This document shows, piece after piece, positions 9,939-20,801 of a stretch of 45,000 nucleotides of DNA. Below the pieces are notes generated by a model. It did not search any database. It saw only the letters and a list, made by a program, of their open reading frames with translations, and was not told the origin of the DNA. The position numbers were made by a program, and so were the translations under genes. Each line of letters starts with the position of its first letter. The first letter of the stretch is position 1. Origin of the DNA: Halisarca cf. caerulea (lineage: Eukaryota; Porifera; Demospongiae; Chondrillida; Halisarcidae); the NCBI GenBank assembly GCA_963170055.1, contig CAUJGJ010000397.1, positions 7,819,301 through 7,864,300 of the forward strand, given 5' to 3'.

Positions 9939-9954
9939 GGACATGTTCCACATG
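9939..9954. repeat. Right terminal inverted repeat of unit 1
   Basis: GGACATGTTCCACATG is identical to the right ends at 15859-15874 and 43504-43519, and inverted to 319-334. Confidence 0.85.
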
Positions 9955-9956
9955 CG

Positions 9957-9977
9957 TCCGTAGAAGTTGAATGACAT
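9957..9977 (-). pseudogene. First 7 codons of CCCH copy A
   Basis: ATG at 9977 reads MSFNFYG and stops at the transposon border. It is the missing start of the gene at 1-318. The first five residues equal those of copy B. Confidence 0.75.
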
Positions 9978-10140
9978 CTTGTCTCTGGTCCAGGTAAGGA
10001 TGATTACATTGGCTATGTTTGCTAATTAAATACCCACCAGGTCTAGGTGTGGAATGTGCTTCTAGCAATCTCATTGGCTACTTAACTTGCAATTTCATTG
10101 GTTAAATATTTTATCCTGGTGGATACTTGACTTATCCTGC
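9978..10140 (-). promoter_or_regulatory. Conserved 5' flank of CCCH copy A
   Basis: It is homologous to 1071-1243, with the same ATTGG boxes and GGTCTAGGTGTGGAATGTGC. It belongs to the outer unit. Confidence 0.5.
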
Positions 10141-10905
10141 TGGATCCTTGAGTTGTACATGTAGTTGGATCCTTGAGTTGTGGGTGTAGTTGGATCCTTG
10201 AGTTGTGCATGTTGTTGGATCCTTGAGTTGTGCATGTAGTTGGATCCTTGAGTTGTGGATGTAGTTGGATCCTTGTCAATGAGTTGTGGGTGTAGTTGGA
10301 TCCTTGAGTTGTGCATGTTGTTGGATCCTTGAGTTGTGCATGTAGTTGGATCCTTGAGTTGTGGATGTAGTTGGATCCTTGTCAATGAGTTGTGGGTGTA
10401 GTTGGATCCTTGAGTTGTGCATGTAGTTGGATCCTTGAGTTGTGGATGTAGTTGGATCCTAGTTGAGTTGTGGATGTAGTTGGATCCTAGTTGAGTTGTG
10501 GATGTAGTTGGATCCTTGAGTTGTGCATGTAGTTGGATCCTTGTCAATGAGTTGTGGATGTAGTTGGATCCTAGTTGAGTTGTGCATGTAGTTGGATCCT
10601 TGAGTTGTGGATGTAGTTGGATCCTTGTCAATGAGTTGTGGATGTAGTTGGATCCTAGTTGAGTTGTGGATGTAGTTAGATCCTTGTCAATGAGTTGTGG
10701 ATGTAGTTGGATCCTAGTTGAGTTGTGGATGTAGTTGGATCCTTGTCAATGAGTTGTGGATGTAGTTGGATCCTTGAGTTGTGCATGTAGTTGGATCCTT
10801 GAGTTGTACATGTAGTTGGATCCTTGAGTTGTGCATGTAGTTGGATCCTTGTCAATGAGTTGTGGATGTAGTTGGATCCTTGAGTTGTGGATGTAGTTGG
10901 AGTTA
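10141..10905. repeat. Minisatellite, 25 bp units with GGATCC core (unit 2)
   Basis: Roughly 28-30 tandem units share GGATCCTTGAGTTGTG followed by CATGTAGTT, GATGTAGTT or GGTGTAGTT. Longer variants carry TTGTCAATGAG or TAGTTGAG inserts. It sits at the same place in the transposon as the array at 1244-1555 but with a different unit length. Confidence 0.9.
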
Positions 10906-11600
10906 GATACATACGGGCCACTACCTGTAAATTCATTGTTGCTCTTTTTCCTCTTTTACAGGACTATATATTGTACTTGTCAAGTGCTATTTTATATGCA
11001 GCTTGTTTTCATATCATACTATACATTTTTATATCATATATACTATACATTATATTCATTTATAATTATTATATACTTGTGCTCTTACTGTAAATTTGTA
11101 CAGTCATGCACATTTTTACTGTCACTGTTGTAGTTGTACTTATTTGTGTATAATTTATACATCATTTGTACTTGCATCATATATTTTGTGAATTGTTATA
11201 ATATGAATAATAATAATATAATACAATACATAGATCAATACTAAATCAAATGAAAATGGACTATAAGTACAGAAGTATACGAAAATGAAGAGGAAAATTA
11301 TGAGTTTGAAGCAGTGTTAATTTTGGCAGCGGATGAGATATTGGATGTGACATCAGTACTATAGTGTTGCTGCTGCAAGTATCCTGTATGGATGGATGGA
11401 AAAACAATATTGTCATGATCACACCAGCATATAACTATAATCAAAATCGAAGTTATGCAAGAACAACACCCATCTCCGTACCAGCTTCTAACTGGTTCCA
11501 GGGCACAGGACGAGGACCTGTGGGTGTGGCGTGCCCCAAAAATTGTACTATGTGCCAACAGTAGCACTCTGTACATACGTACATGGATAGCATTGAGAAT
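10906..11600. other. Intergenic 3' flank of the large gene (unit 2)
   Basis: AT-rich, no real gene. The first half matches 2229-2483. From about 11281 to 11560 it matches 2500-2783, which is 3' flank here but is fused to the gene in the deleted copy. Confidence 0.6.
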
Positions 11601-14600
11601 TCAATGCAAACTACAGATTAGCTTCAAGCACAACTTCAAGTCGTGCTGTACTGACCTATCAGGCTCTGTTACACTTACTAGAAGTTCTTCTAGTTTAGCC
11701 TTACGTGCACACACCAACTTGCGAAAGTACTTTGCAAGCATCTTGTGTTTGTGTAGTTGGGATGGCAGTTTTACTGATTTGCCTTTGACAGAAGTCCTGA
11801 TCTTGTCAAATTCTACAAGCTTGGCTGAATGGCCCAACACCTTAGCCACTGCCTTACACACAGACGATGTGTACTCACTTGGAGTATCTTGTGCATTGTT
11901 GCTCACTTGCATATCAACAAAGCCACCATCCCCATCGTACACGTCCTTTGTGGTTGTTTCAGATGGTAGTCCCACATCATCATCACACTCCGCATTTAGC
12001 GGCAATGGGGACACCTGTACATCTGGAGGATCACTCACAACACCTTGAGTAGGAGTAGACACAAGTGGAGGAACCAGACGTGCTCCAGAAGGAATGGATG
12101 TGTTGAAAGAAACATCCATTTCTTCGGGAGGAGGTGCTACAGGTTCAACTGAGACCAAATCCCCACTCTCATTGTAAAGCCTAATGGACTCAATAGGCAT
12201 GTTTACACCAAGGGAAATGCAATCATCCCAGCACTTGGTGCTTCTCAATGAGACATCATGCAAATGAGATGAGGTCCCATGTAGTACATATGGCCCATCA
12301 GGATGACTGTCAACATGAGACTCACCATCATGGAAGTGTACATCACCTGACTCGGATGTAGTCCACCATTCTCCTTTCCCATGAATGAGGAAGTGAGCAA
12401 CTCTCTTGAGGTGAGCTTGCCAAGCAAAGGGCCTTGCCTTGATCCACTCTGGCTTGAACACAGAACCAGCATACTTTGGCAGGCCGGCTGCTCGTGAACC
12501 AATTCTCGAATTTTGTTCACGGATGGAGTTGATGGGGCCCACTTTGGATTCCCTTTTGACCTGGAGCCTCTTTAGAACACCTGGCAACATGTTCTGTGGC
12601 TTCCTGTCGGTGCACTTTGCAGCATTAGCTGCAGACTTGAACAGTCGCTCCTCATTCTCTGCATTGACAGAACGACTACACACAACTTCATGCTGCTGTG
12701 GACCATGAAACAGCAAAGCATGAGAATACTGTGTAGTCATGGCTGTACCAAACAACTCCAAATGGAGTTCGTGGGCAATAAATGCACAGTTGTAGAACTG
12801 CAAACACTGCTTAGGGGACCGCCTTGCATCAAGACTGTACAAAACCTTACTGATTTGCACCAAACACATTACATATTTTCTCACAGCACTGGTGGTTGCT
12901 GTCTCGGGACTACTAGTGACCAAGTAGGCCACCTCAATGAGAGCTTCTCTCAAGTCTGACCCATACAAATTGGCCCTCTTCCACACAGACTCAAAGTATG
13001 AGGATACACCCCTCTTCAAAGTACCTTCTGGAATAACAGAAGGTAACTTTCTGAGTATGCTACCCAAATACCCTTTGAGGTCATGCAATGGCTCAAAAGG
13101 GAGGACCTCATAGTGTTGCAGATTAAGATCTGCCAAAGAGCTCTCAGGAGAGAACATCAACAGGGATGGTACTCTCTGTACACCACATAGAATACCTTTT
13201 AGACTGTCCGTCCTCCCTTTACGAGTGGTTGGATAGTCCTTGATACCCCTTGCCTCCAGTTCTCGTCTCAGATCATCATAAAACCGCAAGAGTCCTGGTT
13301 TCCTCCCAAACAAGCCATGCAATGCTACTTCTTGGTTCTGCTTCAAAGAACGTTGCTTGCATGAGGTAGCATGTGCAAAATCTGAAAAACGGGAAGAAGA
13401 GCAGACACAACCCACACAAGGAAAGCTACCTCCACATGATATGCCAGCTTCAAACTCAGCAGCTGGCTTGTCACCCTTGAAGTACTTCAGGGTATCAGCA
13501 ATTTGTATCCCTCCTGATGTATACAAAGGTTCATTAAGGCCTTCCAGCTCTGCAAGCCTCTCTGGAATCAAGCAGGCTTGGTCCGCTAAGGAAGAGCTGC
13601 CATGTGCGATGAAGTGGATCTCCCCTTCTTCCACAAATTCCTGCACACCTGGAGACTCAGACTCAGACAAAAACAGCACAGGGTTATACACAACCCCCAC
13701 CATTACAGCAATGATCCCATGTGAAGCCAAACTGGAATGATCATGCCATATCCACAGAGAGCGGTTTGATTCATACTCAGCTAGCAGCTGTCGGAGCTCT
13801 TCTGTGGATTTGGTACTCACATCAATGCATTTCATTGCTTTTAGAATGTCAGCCAGGCCATCACGACTCATGGTTTCAATCTTTTCTTTATTATGCAAAC
13901 GCATGAACTTTTCATGACGTTTCAGTAAGCGTTGACGAATATCAACCAAAGTGAATTTGCGGCTATGGGCCTCGGTGGTTGTCACTCTTCCCTTGACCCT
14001 TTTTTCAATGGTCACTGGTACACATGGTATACCAGTCTGCAGCTCCCCACTCTCAACCAAGGAGGCATCTAATTCCCCAAGTACCTTCTTGCTAGGAGGG
14101 GCAGGCATAGAACACTGGGTCCCTGCAAACTTACGTTTAGTCGATTTTGGCTTCGATTGAACATGACAATTTGGTATTGCAGGATTTACTTGAAGGGCCA
14201 GAAGTTTTACCTTATGACCTCTGTCAGTACCTTTGATACCAAATTCATCAGCTACTCGAGTGGCAACAAATGGACAAGAGCTATCCCAACTTTTGAGCCT
14301 AGCTACAAGTTCATCATACCTACTACACTCGCTCGGCTTCACGGCAAACCTAGTCTTAGGAGAATCTGCCGGCTTGGGTGGATTGAAATACTGAACCTTC
14401 CTAATCTTTTCCATTTTGTTGAGACTCACATCATGTGTATAAGCTGCCACCAATGAACTTTTTAGAATGGAGGCCTCACACTGTTTCACACTTTCATGCA
14501 GAACTGATTTTTCAGTCGATTTCAGTTCTGCATCAGTATCCCTGAGGCCAAGCCTTTGAGGATACTTGTTTGCCAGATCTGCAAAAGGCTGCCCTGTCTT

Positions 14601-15155
14601 CTGTTCACAAAGATTATTGAAGGCCTTATAGTCGTTTTCAATAAACGATTTTGCAGAAACTTTTTCAGGCAGAAAAAAAGTCGGCTTCAATGGAAAAGAT
14701 TTCTGCTCACGCAGAAAGTTTTGGGCACAAGCTTCACAGTTAGACAGGGAATGGGCAGCCTTTTCAGCTGACGTTAGCTTATCCCAATTGCTAGAGGAAA
14801 AAGTGGCCAAATACTTCTCACGTAAACCAGCCTCAGTCGTTGGGAAAAATTTCTGCCAAAACGACTTTATCACAACTCCCACATGACGTTCAAACAGCGA
14901 ACCTCGGAGGTTGCCTGGTTCAAAATAATTGTTTCCAACAACGAACCTAGGGCCCAAAAATCGCTGTTTGAACATTTCAGTGAAACTCAAAACAGGCTTA
15001 CTGGATTTCTTGGTCACGGCTTTCTTGGTCGCTGAAGCATCTTCCATTTTTCCAGCAGAATTGTGGCCCTCTGTGATCTTCATGCAGTGCTCGTAGACTA
15101 GGGTGCGGCAAAAACCACAGTTGAAGATGTTTCCAACTTTATCAGTGAACGGCAT
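11601..15155 (-). CDS. Large transposase-like protein, intact, 1184 residues
   Basis: The start is MPFTDKVG at 15155, because similarity to copy 1 begins there; the upstream in-frame Met at 15194 is not conserved. The stop is TGA at 11601. There are no introns or stops. Visible parts: an N-terminal C-x2-C…H-C cluster (residues 13-24), CEAC near 145, a SAP-like helical stretch near 400-455, the WHDHSSLASHG motif near 470, GDKPAAEFEAGISCGG near 562 followed by PCVGCVC, EPLHDLKGYLG near 692, SVNAENEERLF near 833, HFHDGESHVDSH near 940 and an acidic, proline-rich tail. From memory, multi-copy uncharacterised proteins with HDH and GD-PA-FE-G motifs occur in cnidarians and sponges. An RNase H-fold transposase using these acidic residues is my inference; the superfamily is not identified. 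Confidence 0.8.
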   Translation of the reverse strand: MPFTDKVGNIFNCGFCRTLVYEHCMKITEGHNSAGKMEDASATKKAVTKKSSKPVLSFTEMFKQRFLGPRFVVGNNYFEPGNLRGSLFERHVGVVIKSFWQKFFPTTEAGLREKYLATFSSSNWDKLTSAEKAAHSLSNCEACAQNFLREQKSFPLKPTFFLPEKVSAKSFIENDYKAFNNLCEQKTGQPFADLANKYPQRLGLRDTDAELKSTEKSVLHESVKQCEASILKSSLVAAYTHDVSLNKMEKIRKVQYFNPPKPADSPKTRFAVKPSECSRYDELVARLKSWDSSCPFVATRVADEFGIKGTDRGHKVKLLALQVNPAIPNCHVQSKPKSTKRKFAGTQCSMPAPPSKKVLGELDASLVESGELQTGIPCVPVTIEKRVKGRVTTTEAHSRKFTLVDIRQRLLKRHEKFMRLHNKEKIETMSRDGLADILKAMKCIDVSTKSTEELRQLLAEYESNRSLWIWHDHSSLASHGIIAVMVGVVYNPVLFLSESESPGVQEFVEEGEIHFIAHGSSSLADQACLIPERLAELEGLNEPLYTSGGIQIADTLKYFKGDKPAAEFEAGISCGGSFPCVGCVCSSSRFSDFAHATSCKQRSLKQNQEVALHGLFGRKPGLLRFYDDLRRELEARGIKDYPTTRKGRTDSLKGILCGVQRVPSLLMFSPESSLADLNLQHYEVLPFEPLHDLKGYLGSILRKLPSVIPEGTLKRGVSSYFESVWKRANLYGSDLREALIEVAYLVTSSPETATTSAVRKYVMCLVQISKVLYSLDARRSPKQCLQFYNCAFIAHELHLELFGTAMTTQYSHALLFHGPQQHEVVCSRSVNAENEERLFKSAANAAKCTDRKPQNMLPGVLKRLQVKRESKVGPINSIREQNSRIGSRAAGLPKYAGSVFKPEWIKARPFAWQAHLKRVAHFLIHGKGEWWTTSESGDVHFHDGESHVDSHPDGPYVLHGTSSHLHDVSLRSTKCWDDCISLGVNMPIESIRLYNESGDLVSVEPVAPPPEEMDVSFNTSIPSGARLVPPLVSTPTQGVVSDPPDVQVSPLPLNAECDDDVGLPSETTTKDVYDGDGGFVDMQVSNNAQDTPSEYTSSVCKAVAKVLGHSAKLVEFDKIRTSVKGKSVKLPSQLHKHKMLAKYFRKLVCARKAKLEELLVSVTEPDRSVQHDLKLCLKLICSLH

Positions 15156-15858
15156 TGCAAGCAAAACAACAATCACACTTGGGTGGAAGGGCAAAGTATA
15201 CGGAAACCCCTACAGCACTGTCCGGCAGTGACGTAATGTACTACGTCACAAAATTGGGGCCGTTCTCGTTTGGCGGCGTAACATGCAGGAGGTTCCTATC
15301 ATGTGAGAGTCATGTGATAAAATGGCCACCGAACACTTTTTATCAAGTGAAACATGCCATGTTCAAGCGGCGACGACAGAGACCTTGCATGACAATCCCT
15401 TCTCGTTTGTTCGAAAGACAAGTATATTGCTCAACTTTTCTATGAGTGCAATTTTCGGTACTCAGTTCTGTTCTAGAGTTATAAGCTAAAAGGTGAGTGT
15501 TGATTGTGACATTTTTGTATTTTTGCTGATTTTCTTTAAAACTACTTGGTTTATAAACTTCTGCGCACATGGAAGTTTTAGATATTTATGTGGAGAACAC
15601 TCATACCCGTCTCTGAGTCTATAAGGCCTTTACTGCCTTGCCGCTTGGCGAATCTTTACCATTTTGTAAGGCGAAGGAAATCGCCTCTAGCGCCGTCAAA
15701 ACTGGGTTTATTGTGTCACATTTGGTATCATATTAAAGCCAATGAAACAGACTACATAGCTGTAAAAGTTCTGTGAAGATACACTGGACCTGTAGAGAGA
15801 GAAAAGAGGTCAAATCGACCTGTGAAAAAATCTGCCATGAAGCCATTGAAGTGCTAAC
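15156..15858 (-). promoter_or_regulatory. Right terminal region of unit 2 (5' flank of the large gene)
   Basis: It corresponds to 9263-9938. The CRE-like pair TGACGTA…TACGTCA lies at 15229-15248 and GTCATGTGAT at about 15310. The long inverted repeat is degraded here (arms about 15438-15455 and 15556-15574). The block ACATGGAAGTTTTAGATAT lies at 15567-15585. Confidence 0.65.
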
Positions 15859-15874
15859 GGACATGTTCCACATG
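15859..15874. repeat. Right terminal inverted repeat of unit 2
   Basis: GGACATGTTCCACATG is identical to 9939-9954 and is followed by CG and then CA-rich satellite. The left end of unit 2 lies outside the window. Confidence 0.8.
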
Positions 15875-17240
<1,366 letters not shown>

Positions 17241-18115
17241 AACATGACATGTAGTCTAACCAAATTATCCATAGTGTGTATAATCTACAAAAAAATACAT
17301 TAGAAAGGTAATAAAGCACAACCTATAACAAGTAAGCAGCACACTTACGTATATCATGAAAGCGATATAAGTTATTGTAACCACCTACAAAAGAGAATAA
17401 GCGCATTACATAGCTATATAAGCATACACATATAACGTATAATTTAGCTAAAAACGCTTACTAAAAAGGACAACAAAAAGGTAGTACCAGCTGTACATGT
17501 AGTGCTACCATAGACACTCTAAACTACGTAGTATAGGGTGTCTATAGTGCTACCAGACCCATAATCAAAGGTATTAATACATCAATATTTAAAATAAACA
17601 TATTAAACACTTCCACACAGTAACAGGCTTAGACACTTACGAAGCGAAGCCAGAAATCTTCCATTTTTTAGCCAAATAGGAAATTGTAGCCGTTAGTGCC
17701 ATAAAATGCCACGGCAAAAGCGCGGAATGGAACTTTAGAAAGTTTGCAGCTGTTCTTCATCGGAAAGCCGTTCTCAAGTGGTCGTTCGATTGTTGTTGTC
17801 TTCCTCTGTGTTTCTCAACGCATTTTTCGGGTTTGATAAAGTCTCTCCATACTGCGGAGCATGGTAAGCAAGTATTTGTTGCTTTTATTTGCTAAATGAA
17901 GCGAAACTATTGTGTAACCGTGCACCGGGGTCAAAGGTTGATAGTTGCACCAGAGCACGTTGACTACATGAATACTACTTCTCCTAGTACTACAAATTAT
18001 TTCCATTTGGTCCCGTTATTCTCTCGTCTGTGCCTTCGTAAGCTTTGTACGTTTCTGTTTAGAGTCGGTGTGTGTCTCTTTGTGTATATGGCTTTGCTGG
18101 GATTGTCTTCAGTGT
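17241..18115. other. No gene recognised
   Basis: AT-rich sequence with no convincing coding region. A near-palindromic piece around 17510-17550 contains TAGACACTCTAAACTACG and GGGTGTCTATAGTGCTACC, so a small inverted repeat is possible. Isolated GTAAG-like splice donors on either strand are not supported by exons. Confidence 0.5.
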
Positions 18116-18290
18116 GATTACCCGATACAGTGTAAGATGGTGTGCGTGTGTGTCAGTGTATTCGTGTGTGATCCATGTGTGTTATTACATTTATTTATGT
18201 ACATGTGAGTAATATGTATACATATGTATATACGTGTTTGCAATGGGGAAAGTGTGTGTGTGTGGGTTTGTGTGTTTATGTACGTATGTA

Positions 18291-18460
18291 GGATAAAGTG
18301 GGGAAAATTGGAACAGGGTCTATACTGCTTGAGGTGCCCAGCCATACTTGCCACTGCTGAACGCCCAGTTCATGGAGGCAATAAGTAGACCCTAAAATGT
18401 ATCTGTAATTTACTATTGACCCTACTTTTGCCCGTTCGTTCCAAGTTACCCCGTCTTACC
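18291..18460. mobile_element. Possible short MITE
   Basis: GGATAAAGTGGGGAAAATTGGAAC at the left and, reversed, GGTAAGACGGGGTAACTTGGAAC at the right form an imperfect inverted repeat about 170 bp apart. No target duplication is clear. Confidence 0.35.
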
Positions 18461-18495
18461 TTGCATACATGGCGTGTTTATATCGATATCACACT

Positions 18496-18498
18496 TTT

Positions 18499-18531
<33 letters not shown>

Positions 18532-18532
18532 A
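18496..18532. repeat. (TG)n microsatellite
   Basis: Simple TG run. Flanking sequence from 18116 to 18290 is also TG-rich. Confidence 0.9.
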
Positions 18533-18740
18533 CCACGTAAATACAACCATAAATAGTACTATAAGTTATATTCCTTGGGCCTACCTATACCTAACACTTA
18601 CACATTGTCATACACATATACATGCATACTATGTACTACAAATGAGAATATTGTGTAAAATATACAATGTCCACAATCACCCCATGCATGTATACAATAT
18701 ACTGTTGCACTAACATACCTTTTATTACTGCACTAAAGAT

Positions 18741-18741
18741 T

Positions 18742-18795
<54 letters not shown>

Positions 18796-18909
18796 ACACA
18801 CACACACACATACATGCACACACACATACACATGGGCGCACACATACACACACACACACACACAGACACACACACACACGAACACACACACACACACACA
18901 CACACATAC
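18741..18909. repeat. (CA)n-rich microsatellite
   Basis: CA runs broken by TA, GC and GA dinucleotides. No gene. Confidence 0.9.
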
Positions 18910-19015
18910 ATGTACATATGTAAATTATACAAAGTTTAAAGCAAGATTTATGGTGCACGTAATCACCAGTATAGCTTGGTGCAACAGCATGTAGCTGAGT
19001 TATTAGATTGTATTA

Positions 19016-19506
19016 CAGTGGGCCCCTGTTAATCGCATACCCTCTGGACCAGGCAGAATTATTCCATTATCCAGAATATTCCTTTATCCAGAACATACTT
19101 TCCTGCTGTGCCAATAGTGGGGCCGGTCTTTATGTATATTTAATGTATGTATGTATGTATGTGTAAGCAACATAAACATTTGCAGTGAATTGGATAACCT
19201 GTTTAAAATGGGAATTTTAAGAAGTAATAAGCAATGTTATTGATTTTTTGTTGTAGGGTAGCTATAACTGACTCGGATAAACCTGCATTTACAATGCTAT
19301 TCTTATAAGCAGTATGGTTTATATACTCTTTGAATGTAAGTGATGTGAAATTTTTATTCCTATATCCAGAATATTCCTTTAAGTGGTATTCCTTTAAGCA
19401 GTTCTTTTACTATAGTGCATATATACAAATGATTCTGTACTTGGAGATTATATTCCATTAACCAGAATATTCCTTTAACTGTTATGCGATTAAGTGGGGC
19501 CCACTG
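19016..19506. mobile_element. MITE with pogo/Tc1-like termini and TA duplication
   Basis: It begins CAGTGGGCCCCTGTTAATCG and ends with the near inverse CGATTAAGTGGGGCCCACTG, flanked by TA on both sides (19014-19015 and 19507-19508). Length is 491 bp. Internal ATTCC(A/T)TTA(T/A)CCAGAATA pieces recur at both ends. Non-coding. It probably interrupts the 5' part of the Helitron. Confidence 0.75.
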
Positions 19507-19508
19507 TA

Positions 19509-19754
19509 CTTGTAATTGTGTATGTAGTCAGCACAAGTGCAACATTTGCATATTTCACATTTATCCACATGGCCAGATAGTCACCTTTGTCCACAAGAGC
19601 TGTTTATCAGCTACAGGCTGTACCTCAGATAATTTAGTTTTTCCTCTCCTAGTCTATTTCCTTTTACTACTTTCTGGGGATGTAGAATGAAATCCTGGGC
19701 CCAAATGTTCATTTAATATAAAATTAAATTCATTAAACTCTAAATGTTTTTGTG
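19509..19754 (+). pseudogene. 2A-type leader, broken copy (probable 5' part of the Helitron gene)
   Basis: One frame reads a hydrophobic stretch FPLLVYFLLLL, then SGDVE (to 19687), a TGA stop (19688-19690) and NPGP (19691-19702). This is a 2A peptide with its arginine codon turned into a stop. 2A peptides make the ribosome skip the final Gly-Pro bond. The frame stays open to the retroelement border at 19754. Rejoined across that insertion with one target copy it runs, without a stop, into the frame of the ORF at 20802. No Met is seen between 19509 and the motif, so the true start lies upstream, beyond the MITE at 19016-19506, or was lost. Confidence 0.65.
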
Positions 19755-20791
19755 ATTGATTGATTGATTTGATTGATTGATAAATATTTAGACAGGAAAT
19801 CTCATCAGCCTACTGGCTGGTCTCCCTGAGAGTCCTGTTATACATACACATATAATGCATCACAATACCTACACAAACAATGAATAATTACATACAAACA
19901 CAAGCTAAACAATTTGAAAGTTCAATCATTATTTCTATCCGAGTTTAACCTGACAACCTCAGGTGTTACAGAGATTGCTGTCCAAAATCGACAACGGCCG
20001 CGATGTAAATTTAAACCAGGCTTTCCATTAACACGCACATATTCAATTCCTTTACATGACTGCAAATACTTGGCAGTGCTGGTTTCCTCTCCTTGTTCCT
20101 CACAATCATCATCATCTTCAATACCAACAAGCCGTATAGGAGTCAAGCACATTCCTCGTTTTGTCTCAAACTTCAATGCTGGCCCAATCTCATCACTGCA
20201 CACATATTCCGTCTCCTCGGATACATGCTGACCAGTGTGAAATACCTTATCCAATACTGCAAGATCCTCATTCTCTTCATCATTTTCATTCTCTTTCTTA
20301 CCAGATAATATAACACTGGTTGATGGTGTGTCAGGTGGTAGTGCAATATTCTGTTTTGCAGGTGTCATGACTACAGCAGCATCACTGGGGACCAATGGCT
20401 TGGGTGTTGATTTAGTTGGTGACTTGGGTTCAGCTGACGTGGATGGCAGAATAGTTACTAAATCCTTAGGTGGTGGTGACTTATTCAATTGTGTGGATGT
20501 TGTGTCCCTTGCTCTGGACTTCCTTTTCCGTTTCTTCTTCTTTGGTTTCAGAACATCAGAATGACGATCAACTGTAACATCTTTCAGTTCGCACTGTCAG
20601 AACAAACTCACAGAGAAACCAGTGGTGGAACTCTTCACCGTCCACATAGCACTCTCAAGTGTGAGATTTTTTGACTTGAGACTCACCACCAAGGGCAGTG
20701 GGAGGCCAACTCCTAGAAGTTCGTCATAAATTCCGTCAAACACAAGAGCTGCGGATCTGCGTGCACGTGGTTCCGCCATTTTTTTTTTTTT
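19755..20791 (-). mobile_element. 1 kb retroelement with TCAA-type tail
   Basis: On the minus strand it starts with a run of A and AATGGCGG and ends in (ATCA)n at 19755-19785. TTTTTGTG at 19747-19754 and 20792-20799 is a target duplication. The arrangement is that of a short, possibly non-autonomous LINE-related element. It interrupts the Helitron leader frame. Confidence 0.6.
19922..20779 (-). pseudogene. Unrecognised protein in the 1 kb retroelement, one stop codon
   Basis: ATG at 20779 opens a frame of about 285 residues with one TGA (20597-20599), which sits after FSVSLF. The N-terminal 60 residues look globular (ARRSAALVFDGIYDELL…SAMWTVKSSTTGFSVS). The middle is basic (KPKKKKRKRKSR) and then rich in Ser, Thr and Pro. 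A conserved-looking end follows (RGMCLTPIRLVGIEDDD…RCRFWTAISVTPEVVRL). It could be an ORF1-type protein of a LINE or a captured fragment. I do not recognise a family. Confidence 0.5.
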
Positions 20792-20801
20792 TTTTTGTGT
20801 A

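Larger units (their letters stand above)
319..9956 (-). mobile_element. Unit 1: two-gene inverted-repeat DNA transposon (inner copy)
   Basis: The ends are CATGTAGAACATGTCC (319-334) and GGACATGTTCCACATG (9939-9954), inverted with one mismatch. The flanks are TCCG at 315-318 and TCCG at 9957-9960, a 4 bp target duplication. Inside, from the left, are a CCCH gene, its 5' flank, a minisatellite, a shared intergenic segment, an internally deleted copy of the large gene and a ~690 bp right terminal region. Without the Gypsy and LINE insertions it would be about 4.3 kb; with the deleted 1.8 kb restored it would be about 6.1 kb. I do not recognise the superfamily. The outer unit 2 has the same order of parts. 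Confidence 0.8.

Noticed and set aside
10141..10905. Regular repeats that might suggest a CRISPR array
   Set aside because: Units are contiguous, with no unique spacers, and the setting is a eukaryotic transposon.
15156..15194. Upstream Met at 15194 as start of the large protein
   Set aside because: Residues between 15194 and 15155 are not shared with copy 1, where similarity begins at MPFT-KVG.
17815..18117. Short frames with splice-like ends as a host exon
   Set aside because: No recognisable protein, no consistent partner exon; kept only as unassigned sequence.
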